Positions 23,901 to 34,504 of a stretch of DNA of 64,000 nucleotides are shown here, in pieces; positions within the stretch are counted from its first letter, which is position 1, and every line of letters begins with the position of its first letter. The notes beneath the pieces were generated by a model that made no database searches, was not told where the DNA came from, and saw only the letters and a program-made list of their open reading frames with translations. Both the position numbers and the translations under genes were made by a program. The stretch is from Armigeres subalbatus. Taxonomy: Eukaryota; Arthropoda; Insecta; Diptera; Culicidae. Location of the stretch: the NCBI RefSeq assembly GCF_024139115.2, contig NC_085140.1, forward strand, positions 23,838,035 through 23,902,034, read 5' to 3'.

Positions 23901-24215
23901 CTTTCAAGAAGCTCAGAAGCCTCCTTTCAAGAGGCTCGGAAGCCTCCTTTCAAGAGGCTCGGAAGCCTCCTTTCAAGAGGCTCGGAAGCCTCCTTTCAAG
24001 AGGCTCGGAAGCCTCCTTTCAAGAGGCTCGGAAGCCTCCTTTCAAGAGGCTCGGAAGCCTTCTTTCAAGAGGTCCGGAAGCCTCCTTTCAAGAGACCCGG
24101 GTGCCCTCTTTCAAGAAGTCCGAAAGCCTCTTTTCAAGAGGCTTGGAAGTCGCCTCAGAAGATCTTTCAGGCATCTTTCTAAAGGCTTGGAAGCCTACAT
24201 TCAAGAGTCTCAGGG
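20945..24215 (+). repeat. 23-bp minisatellite array, 3.3 kb
   Basis: About 140 tandem units of CCTCCTTTCAAGAGG + CCTGGAAG. From 20945 to about 21900 units are nearly identical and carry the palindrome AGGCCT. From about 21905 to 22025 the variable part is CTCGGAAG, then mostly CTCAGAAG to about 23320. After that the units become degenerate, with another CTCGG block at about 23930-24060. Many CTCAG units lack one or two bases. All three plus frames are open for long distances because the unit lacks stops and 23 is not a multiple of 3, so each frame reads the same 23-residue cycle. The 842-codon and 441-codon ORFs are therefore not evidence of a gene. Confidence 0.97.
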
Positions 24216-24229
24216 GCGTTAGAATCCTC

Positions 24230-24495
24230 CTCCTTTTGAACAATTTTTGGTCTACTGAGCTCCATTGTACACAAATGTGACTGGAAGGCCAAAGACACGA
24301 AGGAACTCATCGATAGGATCAGAAACGTCATACGGAAATGGCAGTCGTCCATTGGTCATGCGATACCTGCAAGATTGAACTACGCCGCACGGCGTACCAC
24401 GGACCATCTAATATTATTCATTAATCTAAGTTTAAAGACTTCTTGAGGTGAACCAGCCAAGAGCTGAAAGCCTCTTTAATAAAGAAAAAAAATAA
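24230..24495 (+). pseudogene. Non-LTR retrotransposon C-terminus and 3' tail
   Basis: A short plus-strand reading frame, TKELIDRIRNVIRKWQSSIG then HAIPARLNYAARRTTDHLIL, ends in a stop. It is followed at 24449-24495 by the tail motif GGTGAACCAGCCAAGAGCTG...CTCTTTAATAAAG and an A-run. This looks like the last ~50 codons and 3' UTR of a LINE ORF2. The link between the tail motif and a coding end suggests that the other two motif copies are also LINE/SINE 3' ends. Confidence 0.5.
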
Positions 24496-24604
24496 GGTTC
24501 AAGGCCATCTCTTTATATAACGTATAACAGATTAAACTGTTCTTCTTTATATTTTTCTTACCATTTTCTTCCATTCCCGCTATTTAGTGGCCACCCGTTA
24601 AATG

Positions 24605-24890
24605 AGGTGGATAAGTCAACCGTGAAAGAATTGAGAAAATCGCTTAGCAGACGCCTGGGAACCTGCTGTTTGAAATCACGATTCTAATGATTTGTTGATC
24701 ACAATATTGTTACAGTACATGTTAACTTAGAACATGTACTTCCCAACATGTAATTAGATTCAGGTTCCCCATAATAAGTTCCATACAAATGCTTGTACAC
24801 TTGTGCATTTATTTAATAGAACGGATGAGATGAAAATTGCATAAAAAGTTTAGTTACAAGTTCGCACAAATGTACCATGCGTCTCCATAT
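24605..24890 (+). repeat. Dispersed ~290-bp repeat, copy B
   Basis: Diverged copy of 1544-1830, ending with the shared TACCATGCGTCTCCATA. The hAT-like element at 24905 is inserted right at its end. Confidence 0.6.
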
Positions 24891-24904
24891 GCTTTTATGC
24901 TTAT

Positions 24905-25795
24905 TAGAGTGGGGCGCAGTTGTATGGAAAAACGCAAACTTCGTCAGATCAAGTGAGATCAAGGTTCTTCTGAATCGTTTTGGGACCACAATCAACTGTG
25001 CAAAATATGGGCTCGATTGGTTGCAACCTCGCATGCCGCATCGCGTTTTAAATTTACATGGAGATTAGTATGGGAAAACGTACTTTTTAACATTTTTGCT
25101 CTTAGCGGCTTCAATTTATCATCAATCACGTGACTCAATACGTTAGCATATAGTCTGGATGTTGCTGAAAGACTTTGCCGAAGAAGGTACGTAGCTGGAA
25201 GGTCTACAAAAAATGTTATTACGTTTCGAAAATTGATTGTTTAAACCATATGCAAGAAATCAATGTTTCTGCCAGCACTACCGGACAACCTATGGTTATA
25301 GAAGGGCAACACTCATCTTCCTTCTTGTCGATTTTTTTTCTTTGTGAAATAATTCCGGATAGCTCCCATTAGCTCAATAGCCCTAGAAGATCAATTATTG
25401 TGAAGTAACACTCAGTTAAATTGTTGGTCTACGTAGTACGGCAGTGCTGGCAGAATAAACGATTTTTTGCATATGGTTTGAACACTCAATGTTCGAAGCG
25501 TTATAACTTTTTTTGGTGGACGTTCCAGCAACGTGCCTTCTTCAGCAAAGTTTTTCGGCATCCTTTGGGTTATACTTTAACGCAATGTGCCACTTGGTTT
25601 ACGATGAACTGAAACCTCTAGTAGTAGAAATGCAAAAATACACGTTCTCCCATACTAATTTCCATACAAACTTCAAACGCGATGCGGAAAGCGAGGAAGC
25701 AACCAATCGGTCCCAAATTCTGCACAGTTGTTCAGGACCCAGAATGGCTTCGAAAAACCATTGATTTGAAAAAATGACCATGACGCCCCACTCTA
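24905..25795. mobile_element. hAT-like non-autonomous DNA transposon
   Basis: Termini TAGAGTGGGGCGCA and (inward from right) TAGAGTGGGGCGTCA. An exact 8-bp direct repeat ATGCTTAT flanks it (24897-24904 and 25796-25803). An 8-bp duplication and a TAGAG-type end are typical of the hAT superfamily, and the duplication fits the nTnnnnAn preference. The inverted repeat extends, with mismatches, over about 190 bp: for example CTGTGCAAAATATGGGCTCG pairs with CTGTGCAGAATTTGGGACCG on the other strand. It is 891 bp with no transposase. ORFs inside have no domain. Confidence 0.88.
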
Positions 25796-25803
25796 ATGCT
25801 TAT

Positions 25804-26133
25804 AGGCTGCTGAACAGATTTCAAAATTCCTACCTTTCGGTTCCCCTGGGAAGCCAATTTTTGTCTGAAAAACAATCATGGTGACAATCAGATATTATAA
25901 TAACTTAGATTCTCGTATCAACTCATTATTTCAGCCTATCTAAACATGCAAAATGAGCATCGCGAACACAAATTTTTTTTTTTATGATTTTGTTGTCCAG
26001 TGTTATCAATTTCAAGAGCAATTCCTATTTGGAACCAAGTATTTACCACAGTTGAATGGAAACATCAAAGGTGTAGTGAGGTCTGACAAAAATCAAGTGA
26101 AGCGCAATACCGCCCTTCAACTACGAAATACGT
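25804..26133. other. sei intron, nothing recognised
   Basis: No gene or repeat seen beyond a T-run at 25971-25984. Confidence 0.4.
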
Positions 26134-26358
26134 CACTTGTCATAAGACGAGTTTGTACAATCCCATTTAATTCCACCACTTAATTGTACCTTGACAGATA
26201 CGTATTTCGAGGTCGTCTTCAGTGTTTCGTACTTGACTCGACTTGACGTACGAGACACTGAAGACGACCTTACTGTTGAGGTCGAAATACGTATCTATCA
26301 AGGTACAATTTAGTGGTGGAATTAAATGGGATTGTACAAACTCGTCTTATGACAAGTG
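26134..26358. mobile_element. 225-bp hairpin (foldback) element
   Basis: Left arm CACTTGTCATAAGACGAGTT...GATACGTATTTCGA and its near-perfect reverse complement ending GACTTCTTATGACAAGTG-like sequence at 26358 leave a short loop. Inner arms GTCTTCAGTGT and ACACTGAAGAC also pair. The arms are about 100 bp. There is no coding capacity and I could not assign a superfamily. Confidence 0.85.
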
Positions 26359-27512
26359 AAGACATTCCACTAAAAGCTCAAAATAATTTTCTTTACGAAA
26401 TACGTTTTAAACAGTAATTTCCGATTGACTAGAAATAGACCTTAGCCTTTCGCCTGATTTACTATGATTTGTACGATCCTTACTTGGAACGGAGATGATA
26501 TTCTTTCGTCATTATACTTCGCAACTGCAAGGACGAACAAAGGGACGGGAAAAGTATTTTACTATGACATAACCCCTCTCATCCGGGATAAAAATATTCC
26601 TTCTTGAGTGTTGAACAACTTTGTCGACCGGCACGGGATACTTGACGAGTCAGCCGCAACCCTGAACAGAACAATCACGACGACGACGCAGCAATGTTTT
26701 ATATAATTAGCACTGCTGTTCCTTAGTGGTTTGTTTGCTCGATTTGTAGGGCGGCCGACCAACAGAGTGCCATCAGCTTGAGTGGGAGGCGTCATTGTTT
26801 TTCTCCATCTACGTATTGTTTCTGGTCTTATAGGGTGAAATGTCTAATAGTGCCTCTGGTTACTATTTAATTTTCATGATACGTTCCGAAATGTCCTTCT
26901 TGTCTGTTGCAAATTCTCATCTCAAAATTCTTATATTTAAATAATTAAAAAAAAAATAAGCTATTCCCCAGTTACATTTAGGTTTTATAATGGCTTCATA
27001 ACAGTCTTGTAGAGCAAATTATGGCGTTCATGGCCTTTTTAAAACCAAAAATGTTACTTGTGGTTTGGATATTTTATCATGTTGACCATAATGTCGCAAT
27101 TCGAATCAACTTCTGCCGATCCAATTCCAGCTAACAAAAATGATTTCCTTCAAAATGTGATAATGTATAGAAGGACTAGAATAACATAACTTACCCTCGA
27201 TATGGCTGGGATTTTGCTTGATTATTTCTTCCAGTTCCTTAGAAATCATAATTATGAGCTATTTTATCGAAATCCTTCTAAGTAAATGGTGCCTCCAGCA
27301 TATTGTGTCGGAAAATATTATTGGAGAAAATAGAGGTAAACCTGCTTAACCATAAACCCAAGCTTTCTGTATAATTTTCCCTGCCTTGGATGAATTAAGA
27401 GGAACACTTGTCACTTTATTCTCATGATTCCAATTCATAAATGTTTTGCATTGTTGGTAGATTTCATTTAGTACAATACTGAATTCAAATGGATCATAAT
27501 CACAATACTTAC
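26359..27512. other. sei intron with a hairpin-family copy
   Basis: Holds copy 2 of the GTTTTATAA hairpin family at about 26983-27056 (centre AAATTATGG, then AAAATGTTACTTG), more degraded than copies 1 and 3. The rest shows nothing recognisable. The 77-codon minus ORF at 26562-26795 has no domain. Confidence 0.45.
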
Positions 27513-27644
27513 ATCCTTTCCCAGCGTGGATTTCTCGGTGCTGAGTCCATTGAGGTTGAGGTTCGAGTGCGTCGAGATATGGTTTTCCACCTTAACCTGA
27601 TTCTTTTTCGAGTCGGAGCTGAGCCTAACACTGGACCATTTTTC
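27513..27644 (-). CDS. sei: Probable seizure/erg exon (cytoplasmic linker)
   Basis: 132 bp, 44 codons in frame: EKWSSVRLSSDSKKNQVKVE, NHISTHSNLNLNGLSTEKST, LGKD. The donor is excellent (GAT|GTAAGT at 27513). The segment ends in phase 0, exactly what the 14721 exon start needs, giving ...STLGKD followed by [12 protein letters not shown]. In vertebrate erg the residues just before [12 protein letters not shown] are also a Thr/Glu/Lys-rich linker. The acceptor is less certain: CAG at 27645-27647 is used here, but TAG before 27650 would add two codons in the same frame; an in-frame stop sits just beyond. GC content is clearly above the flanking intron. I did not confirm by comparison that this exact sequence belongs to sei. 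Confidence 0.62.
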
Positions 27645-28833
27645 CTGTGCCTACGTTTTGTCGCCACCGTTGCGGCCGGGCAATGGGGAAGGGTGGCAAA
27701 GACAGACGACGGAGCAGTAGCAGCAATTCGCACAGTAAAGTGTATTCAAATGCAATTGAGAATTGAGGTGTTCAAAAATAGGAGTAAGGACAGAAGGAAT
27801 GAAGGAAATGGGTTACATAAGTTTGCAACACTGTTGCCCTGTGGCACGTGTACATATTTTATGTATTGTCGTAAATAGCAGCTCTTCATCCAGAAGAGCG
27901 TCAAATGTAGATATGAACTACTGCAAACAGTGTACTGACTATATCTACATATACTGGCTTATTTACCGATGGCTGAGATGACTTTTACGGTTATACGATT
28001 GTAGATGAACTGGTTAAAGGGAATATAACCAAAGAAAAGACTTGGAACAAATATCAGACTAGGATAGTCTGATAAAAGTTTAAAGATTTGCGATCAACGA
28101 GCTAGAATAATTGAATTGAAGGTCAAGGGATGTAATAAAAATTTTCATCAAATTCATCACCCTGGTACCGCAATTATGAACGTTAAATCAAATGGTTGTA
28201 TCGACAAGATAAACTAGTCCAAAAAGTCGCATATGCAATGCCTTATTACAGAGAACACGTTATAAAGCCCGTTTGAAATTTAACAAGTTCCTGGGAAAAA
28301 CGCATCACGTTTCATAGCCCTTCATTAGTATTTTATCTATCCTATAATACAAATTCTACAAATCATTATGTGCCTTACATTAAAAACCACAAGCCCATTT
28401 AAACTGGTTTGAATTGCATTGTGATAGTTTCTAATCATTTGGAAGCAACTGCTGCTGGGCTCGCCGCGTTTGTGTCCAGTTGGTGAGGGCTTACACTGGG
28501 GCGTTTTGACCAGTGAAACATATTTTCGAAAAACGTTACATTTTTGAAGATGGAAGCAATTTTATATCATATTAACCATATTATTTTATAGCATATATAT
28601 ATATCGTATTAAAAAATATGTTTGACCAACCCGTTGTTGGGGGCATAGAATGCGATCCTTTCGTTTAATAAACAATGTGCACTCGCTTGACTGTGGATAT
28701 ACAACAGTAAAGCACATGTGGAGATTGGACAAATCAAGCATCCGAAAGATATTCAATTTGCAAAAAAGAGCTAACCGCGGTGGAGGTTGGTACTCGGATT
28801 CTGGTGGCTTTTCCGCAAACGTGACCTTTAAGT
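27645..28833. other. sei intron, nothing recognised
   Basis: No array or TIR pair found. Plus-strand ORFs at 27489-27981 are shadows of the exon and its GC-rich flank. Confidence 0.4.
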
Positions 28834-28905
28834 GGTCATGTTGTGTAGGGGTTATCACGCCTTTTCAGAGAGTAGGAGGTTGAGGGTTCGAGTCCCTCCA
28901 AGACA
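28834..28905 (+). pseudogene. tRNA-like sequence (pseudogene or SINE head)
   Basis: 72 nt that fold roughly like a tRNA: D arm GTGTAGGGGTTATCAC (same form as tRNA-Val), a 7-nt loop TCAGAGA (anticodon AGA by position) on a weak stem, and a perfect T arm GAGGG-TTCGAGT-CCCTC with a canonical B box GGTTCGAGTCC. The acceptor stem pairs at only about 5 of 7 positions and the anticodon stem is mismatched. It is therefore probably a tRNA pseudogene or the promoter head of a lost SINE, not a working tRNA. Confidence 0.55.
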
Positions 28906-30488
28906 CGTGTATTCTTTTTCGCAAATTTCATATCAATTTGTCCATTTCAAAACATGTGCTGTGCACAGCCAAGATATTTAACAAAAAAATGGTTTTCGTA
29001 CGACCGAGTTGCCGAATAATATGCAATTAATTGTAATATGTTGTTGCCCAACTGAGTGCTCCAGTGCAAGTTTTGCAGACAGTATAGCAGCGTCGCTCTA
29101 TAATGGTCAGTAACCAAACATGGAAAGTTACATCAAACTTTAACTTTTTGAATTTGCTAATATTTCCATTGTAATGTAATACAGACATTCTTCCACATTC
29201 GCATAGTATGATGGTCTTACAAATAGGCTGACCAGATAATTTCGGTGAAAAAACGGGACAAACGTGCTTACAAAATGGGACATGTCAATAAACCTTGTGA
29301 TAAAATTCAAGAGCGGTGGAAATTTTCAAGTTTATTAATTAAATTATTTTATTAATTTTCATTTTCCGTGGAAGAATTTAAAAATATTTCAGAGTGAATC
29401 ATTCACCACCACAACCTTCTATTGTATTAAGTTAGTTGTGGAAAAATACTGAACTACAAATATTTCACTCTTCAATGGTACGCGGACAAAAACACGAAGG
29501 ACTTTTGAAATTTTATTTTACTAGCATTAGCATTAGCATTGTTACGGTGTAGGCATTATGAAATTTTATTTTACTCTACTCTTACACATGCATTGAGGTT
29601 TTTTTTATTGATCAATATCAAAAACTTTCCCAATTCTGAACATTTGAAAATAACAAACAATAGTCAAAATACCAATATAATCAGTCCTTTTTAATCGAAA
29701 TTGATTTAAATGACGCTAAAAGTAGCCTCACACCTCGGGGATCTTGTCAATTGGTTTTGTTTCCATGTGCTCCCAAAAAACGGGACTCATGCAATTTCGT
29801 CGCGGAAAGGTAAACATTCCTGGCCAATTTATAGCCTGGTTTATAGCTCGGACTCTTGGAGATTTCCGCCGGATTGTATTTTGAATCTAGCCGAATTTAT
29901 AATTTTTCATAACGGAATCCATTAATCTCGTCCACACACATGGGAGCGAAATTTGCAGGCAAGTTCCTGATGTGTGAACTAGCTTTGAAGTACGTGGGGA
30001 CCTTAAATCTAGTCTTCAATCCGACCAAATTTTCCCTCGGTTTGATACTGCCTTAAACTCGATTTTGCTCAGATGCTATTATTTTTTTTATGCCGTTGTT
30101 TTTTTTACAGTGGATAATTTCGAAATATTCAGAATTATCCATAAAGACTTTGAATGATTTTGAAGCAGATTTGAAAAAAAAAGAATTAAGTACCTACTTC
30201 GGAAGATTCAGAAAGAATAATGGAAAATAAACTTAATCGGAAAATTAAAATGTCTGTCCCTGCGCTTCATTTTATTGACGTTGTGGTGTGACCTGATTTT
30301 AAGGAAATACTTGTCTACCAAGTTAGTTAGAATATGCTGAAAAAATCATTGATTGTCATTAACTGTTAAAAACCTTAAGAAAAGTCGACCAATGGAAAAT
30401 ACAAAATGGCATAGATAGCTTTTTTTTTAAAAGCAATACTAATAACATAACATCTACCACTTTTTTATAGGTTTCGTCCAATTTCTTT
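28906..30488. other. sei intron
   Basis: No gene. There is a short (CATTAG)n tract at about 29523-29540, and the phrase GAAAAAACGGGACAAA recurs at about 29250 and 30555, hinting at an unclassified dispersed repeat. Confidence 0.4.
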
Positions 30489-30546
30489 GTTGAGAGATGA
30501 GCCAGCCGAGGGCTGTAAATCTCTCTAATAAGGACACAAAAAAATG
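30489..30546 (+). repeat. Retrotransposon 3'-tail motif, copy 3
   Basis: GAGATGAGCCAGCCGAGGGC...CTCTCTAATAAGGACAC then an A-run. Same motif as 8893-8938 and 24449-24495. Confidence 0.6.
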
Positions 30547-30755
30547 TAGAATCAATGAAAAAACGGGACAAATTTTGCTTAGCTGAGCTTGATTGTCTGT
30601 ACATATCGTAGTTGCTAGTCGTGATCGGCCGAGAAACAACAAATTTGCACAGCTCACCAATTGAATAGCTTTCCTGGGAAAAAAAATTTGCTGCAAATAA
30701 GTTGTTAAAAAAGTTATTAAAAGTTATTAACAAATTAGTCCCCTTTCCCAACACT

Positions 30756-32978
30756 GCACTATGGTCCAGGATACAGATTTACGCGGAAAGATGCTTTTTA
30801 CGCCCAAACTATATTTTTTAGAAAAAAACTGTTGTTCTACAAAATTTTTCGAAATAGTAAGGCCATCATTATGGTGCTACCAAAAAAATAGGGTGGCCCA
30901 TCATATAAAAAAAATTAGAAAATATATTTTTTAATTCTCGGAATATTGACATGTTATGTTCTACAAAGTTGTAGCGCAGCTTATTCCAATCTATTTTGCT
31001 GAAAAAACTGTAGCTCTTAAGTTGGTTGATTTAGAGCAACTTTACCTAATTGGATTAGGGTTGTATCTAAAAAAAACAATATTTTCGATCTACTTTTTTA
31101 TTTTAGATTTCTTGAAAAAGTCGACCTCAGGTGACTTTTAGAGCTCAAAAAATGCAACTTTTGATGGGTAAATATGCTCAATATCTTTCCCTGATCAAAA
31201 GTTTTAATCGTTTTTCTGTCAAAATTATATTTTTTTCATAAGTTGGGCAGACCAGAAAAATTTGTTTACACGGCATTCGAAAGAGAAATTCATATTCTTT
31301 ATTATGTCAAAAAATTGGAGATATGTTATTTTTTTATCTCAAAGTTTTAAAATTTTTACTAAAATCATTTTTTTAGATAAATTGATATAACTCGATAATG
31401 GAAGAAGATACAGACAATTTTATTATAGCAGAACACGCCTTGCAAAAGTATTCAGAAGGTAACATTTGTGAAAAATTAAAAAACAAAAAATCTACAGCTT
31501 TAACACTTTTTATAAGTTTTATCATTATTGCCGTATTGCAAGATTAAAGAGAAAAGATGCATTTTCGGCCAAAAGTATACTTTTAAGAAAAAAAAAATGT
31601 TCTGGATACTTGTGCCCTTATTATAGAGTTATCGAAAAATAGGGTGGGCCATTTAAAAAAACTAGATTTTTTTTTTTTTTGCGGAATATTGACATAAAAT
31701 GTTCTACAAAGTTGTAGCGAAGCTTCTTCCAATCAACTTTGCTATATATACTTTTTGTGTAGCTCTTAAGCTCACTTGTTTAGAGCTGGGAGGGAGCTCT
31801 CGATACTACACATCAAATAAACAAGTACTGTCGTCAGGCAACAAGCAAATTTTCTACAAGAATAAACAATCAACGTAGGCGCCACCTAAAAAGACCAAAT
31901 TTTGTTTTGTGTGTTATTGTTGTTATATTGCCTTAGAAAATTTTCTTGTCGAGAGTTTTGTTCTCGGCTCGCACTGACATGTCATGACAGCTAGATTTCG
32001 GCTCGGCTTGACACACACATTTTTTGAATCTGTTTCTCCCTCCCAGGTTTAGAGTAATTTTACTTACCAGGATTAGGGTGTCCCTCAAAAAATAATATTT
32101 ATGATCTGCTCATTTCATTTTTTATTTTTCACGAATGTCACCTTCTGAAGACTTTTGGGGCTTTCCAAAACGCGTGTTTTGCTTTAAGAATATCGTCTGT
32201 ATCTTTTTCCGTTGTCGAGTTATATCAATTTATTTTAAAAAAAACATGATTTTAGTAAAATTGGTAAAACTTGAGATGAGAAAATAACATATCCCCAATT
32301 TTTTGACATAATAAAGAATATGAATTTCTCTTTCAAATGCTGTGTAAATATATTTTTTTGGTCTGCCCTAACCGGAGATATCAACTTATGAAAAAAATAT
32401 AATTTTGACAGAAAAACGATTATAACTTTTGATTAGGGAAAGATATTGAGCATATTTACCCATCAAAAAGTGCATGTTTTTGAGCTCTAAAAGTCACCTG
32501 AGGACGACTTTTTCGAAAAATCGAAAACAAAAGAAGTAGATCAAAAATACTGTTTTTTGAGGTACACTTTAATCCATTTAGGTAAAATTGCTTTAAATCA
32601 GCCAACTTAAGAGCTACAAAAAAGTTTTTTTTAGAAAAAATGATTGAAAAAAGCTGCGCTACAACTTTGTAGAACATAATACGTCAATATTCCGTCAATA
32701 TTCCGTCAAACATAACAAGCCAACTTAAGAGCTACAAAAAAGTTTTTTTTTAGAAAAAATGATTGAAAAAAGCAGCGCTACAACTTTGTAGAACATAACA
32801 CGTCAATATTCTGAGAAATAAAAAAAAATTTTATAATTTTTTTACTGATGGGCCACCCTATTTTTTTGTAACATCTCACTATTTCGAACAATTTTGTAAA
32901 ACAACAGTTTTTCTAAAAAATATAGTTTTGGCGTAAAATGCATATTTCCGCGTAAATCTGTATCCTGGATCATAGTGC
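30756..32978. mobile_element. Giant foldback element with ~0.9-kb arms
   Basis: Left terminus GCACTATGGTCCAGGATACA and (inward from right) GCACTATGATCCAGGATACA. ACT flanks both ends (30753-30755, 32979-32981), a possible 3-bp duplication. Nearly the whole element is one inverted repeat: TTTACGCGGAAA, AGGGTGGCCCATCA, TACAAAGTTGTAGCGCAGCT, GAGCTCAAAA..GCA, and the CATATTCTTTATTATGTCAA block all recur on the opposite strand in mirrored order. The right arm has an additional local direct duplication (about 32600-32700 and 32720-32815), and the left arm repeats its outer module at about 31550-31760. No transposase. Superfamily unclear; a CACTA-like string occurs one base inside the end. Confidence 0.8.
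31786..32046. mobile_element. Nested hAT-like MITE, 261 bp
   Basis: Ends CTGGGAGGGAG and CTCCCTCCCAG are 11-bp perfect inverted repeats. It is flanked by an exact 8-bp duplication GTTTAGAG (31778-31785, 32047-32054). Removing it restores the reading TTTAGAG.AA.TTTAC that is found intact in the duplicate module at about 31028-31050, which confirms it inserted into the foldback element. The 8-bp duplication suggests hAT, although the end sequence is atypical. Confidence 0.88.
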
Positions 32979-32985
32979 ACTGTAT

Positions 32986-33329
32986 CCTAACAAAGAGCGT
33001 GATAAAAACAGGAGGATTAATACTTCCTACATGAATTCTTTAAGCTCTTTCAACCTACATGTTTAAATATAGGTGCCAATAGTGTATCATTCCATACCAA
33101 GTGATCAAGTGACCAAACCAGAAAATTTTTCAAACTTTTTAGGAAAAATTTCGATTTTGAGTAGAAGTGTTGCCAACTTTGTTAATTTTGCGTTTGAAGT
33201 ATAAAATTAAATTTTCCTGTCAACGAGTATTTTTTTTATTTGGAAAATAACACCAACATCGTGTTCTCCACAAAATTTTGCATAAGAAACACTCAAAACC
33301 CCAAGGTACTATGAGCCGGTCTCGAGCTA
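32986..33329. other. sei intron, nothing recognised
   Basis: Short interval between two mobile elements, with no feature seen. Confidence 0.4.
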
Positions 33330-33334
33330 TAGAG

Positions 33335-33722
33335 TGTGGGGAATGAAGTGAGTCTGAAAAATGCATTTGCATTTGTTGGTTACATTGATGGATGGAGTGG
33401 AACGTATTTTTATTTCATGATAAAAATAATGAAATAAACCAAAATATTTAAAAATTGACATTAATAGAAAAAATGATAACGAATTTGAAATTCAATTGTA
33501 GTTGGCATTTGAAATGCCAGCATATTAAGAAGCTAATGAGAAGAAATTTGAAATTCAATCTCAGTAGGCTGACAGGAATTCTAGATGATTCGAACGGTGA
33601 AAATAAACGATCATTTAGTGTTATGTTTTTGAGTCGTGAACATGCGCATAATCCTTCGGTGTTCCGCGCTTGTTTTCGTTGGTAAAAGGCAAATCGGAAG
33701 ACTGATTTACTTGGCTACGACA
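33335..33722 (+). repeat. 5' LTR
   Basis: 388 bp, TG...CA. Direct repeat of 35663-36050. The ORF at 33455-33685 inside it is not conserved as a frame in the other LTR by any evidence I can see. Confidence 0.88.
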
Positions 33723-34504
33723 ATGACGTAGTCGTTGCTCCCTACAAGGTAAGAAAGGTCAGCAGTAGAAGAAAAGCTGAATGAGGCAAAAAAATATGGT
33801 AAGCCTCCGGCGTGAAAATTATGGCAAAAAAAATGATAAGCTATGATTGGTGAAGGGTAAAAAAAAAAGGTAAACCCCAGACGAAATATGGCAAAAAAAA
33901 ATAGCGGTAAGCCTCAGTCTGAAAAAATGGCAAAAAAGAATGGTAAGCCATGCTATATAAAAGGCAAAAAAATAATGGTAAGCCTAAGTTGAAAAAAAGA
34001 ACGGCAAAAAAAAGAGAAAGAGAGAGAGAACGCGAGAAAATAAAATGGCAAAAAAAAAATTATGAAAATTCATGAAAAAAATTACACGCATATGAAAAAA
34101 AAATAAGGAGTGTCAATAGGCGAGAGATATGGTCTACCATTTCAAGATCAGTTATCAGTTATGTTTGGAACTCATTTGCTATGCAGCGTGTTAGATTGAC
34201 AGTTACATTGGCAGTTCGGTTGAATATCTTGACATCTGTGAGATTTGGAAAGTTGTCTTCTACAGAAACGTTGAGAAAACCAAAATCAATGAGATGAATA
34301 TTTGTTAAGTCTTAAATTTATCTGATTCAAGATAGTAGGTTGAGTTGAATATCTCTTTGTCGGTGAGATTTTGAAAGTTTTTGTGATCTAAAAAAAGTTG
34401 TGGAAAAAAAATAAAAATGCTGAATTGAAGATGGTTTTCTTTGCAATTCATCTACTTGGTGGCATCAAATTGCATAAGTTTTCCAATTCGGTTAAGTATC
34501 TCAA

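Noticed and set aside
20945..24215. CRISPR array interpretation of the 23-bp repeat
   Set aside because: There are no unique spacers, the units are contiguous, and the context is an insect genome.
27489..27878. 129-codon plus-strand ORF
   Set aside because: It is the shadow of the minus-strand linker exon and its GC-rich flank.
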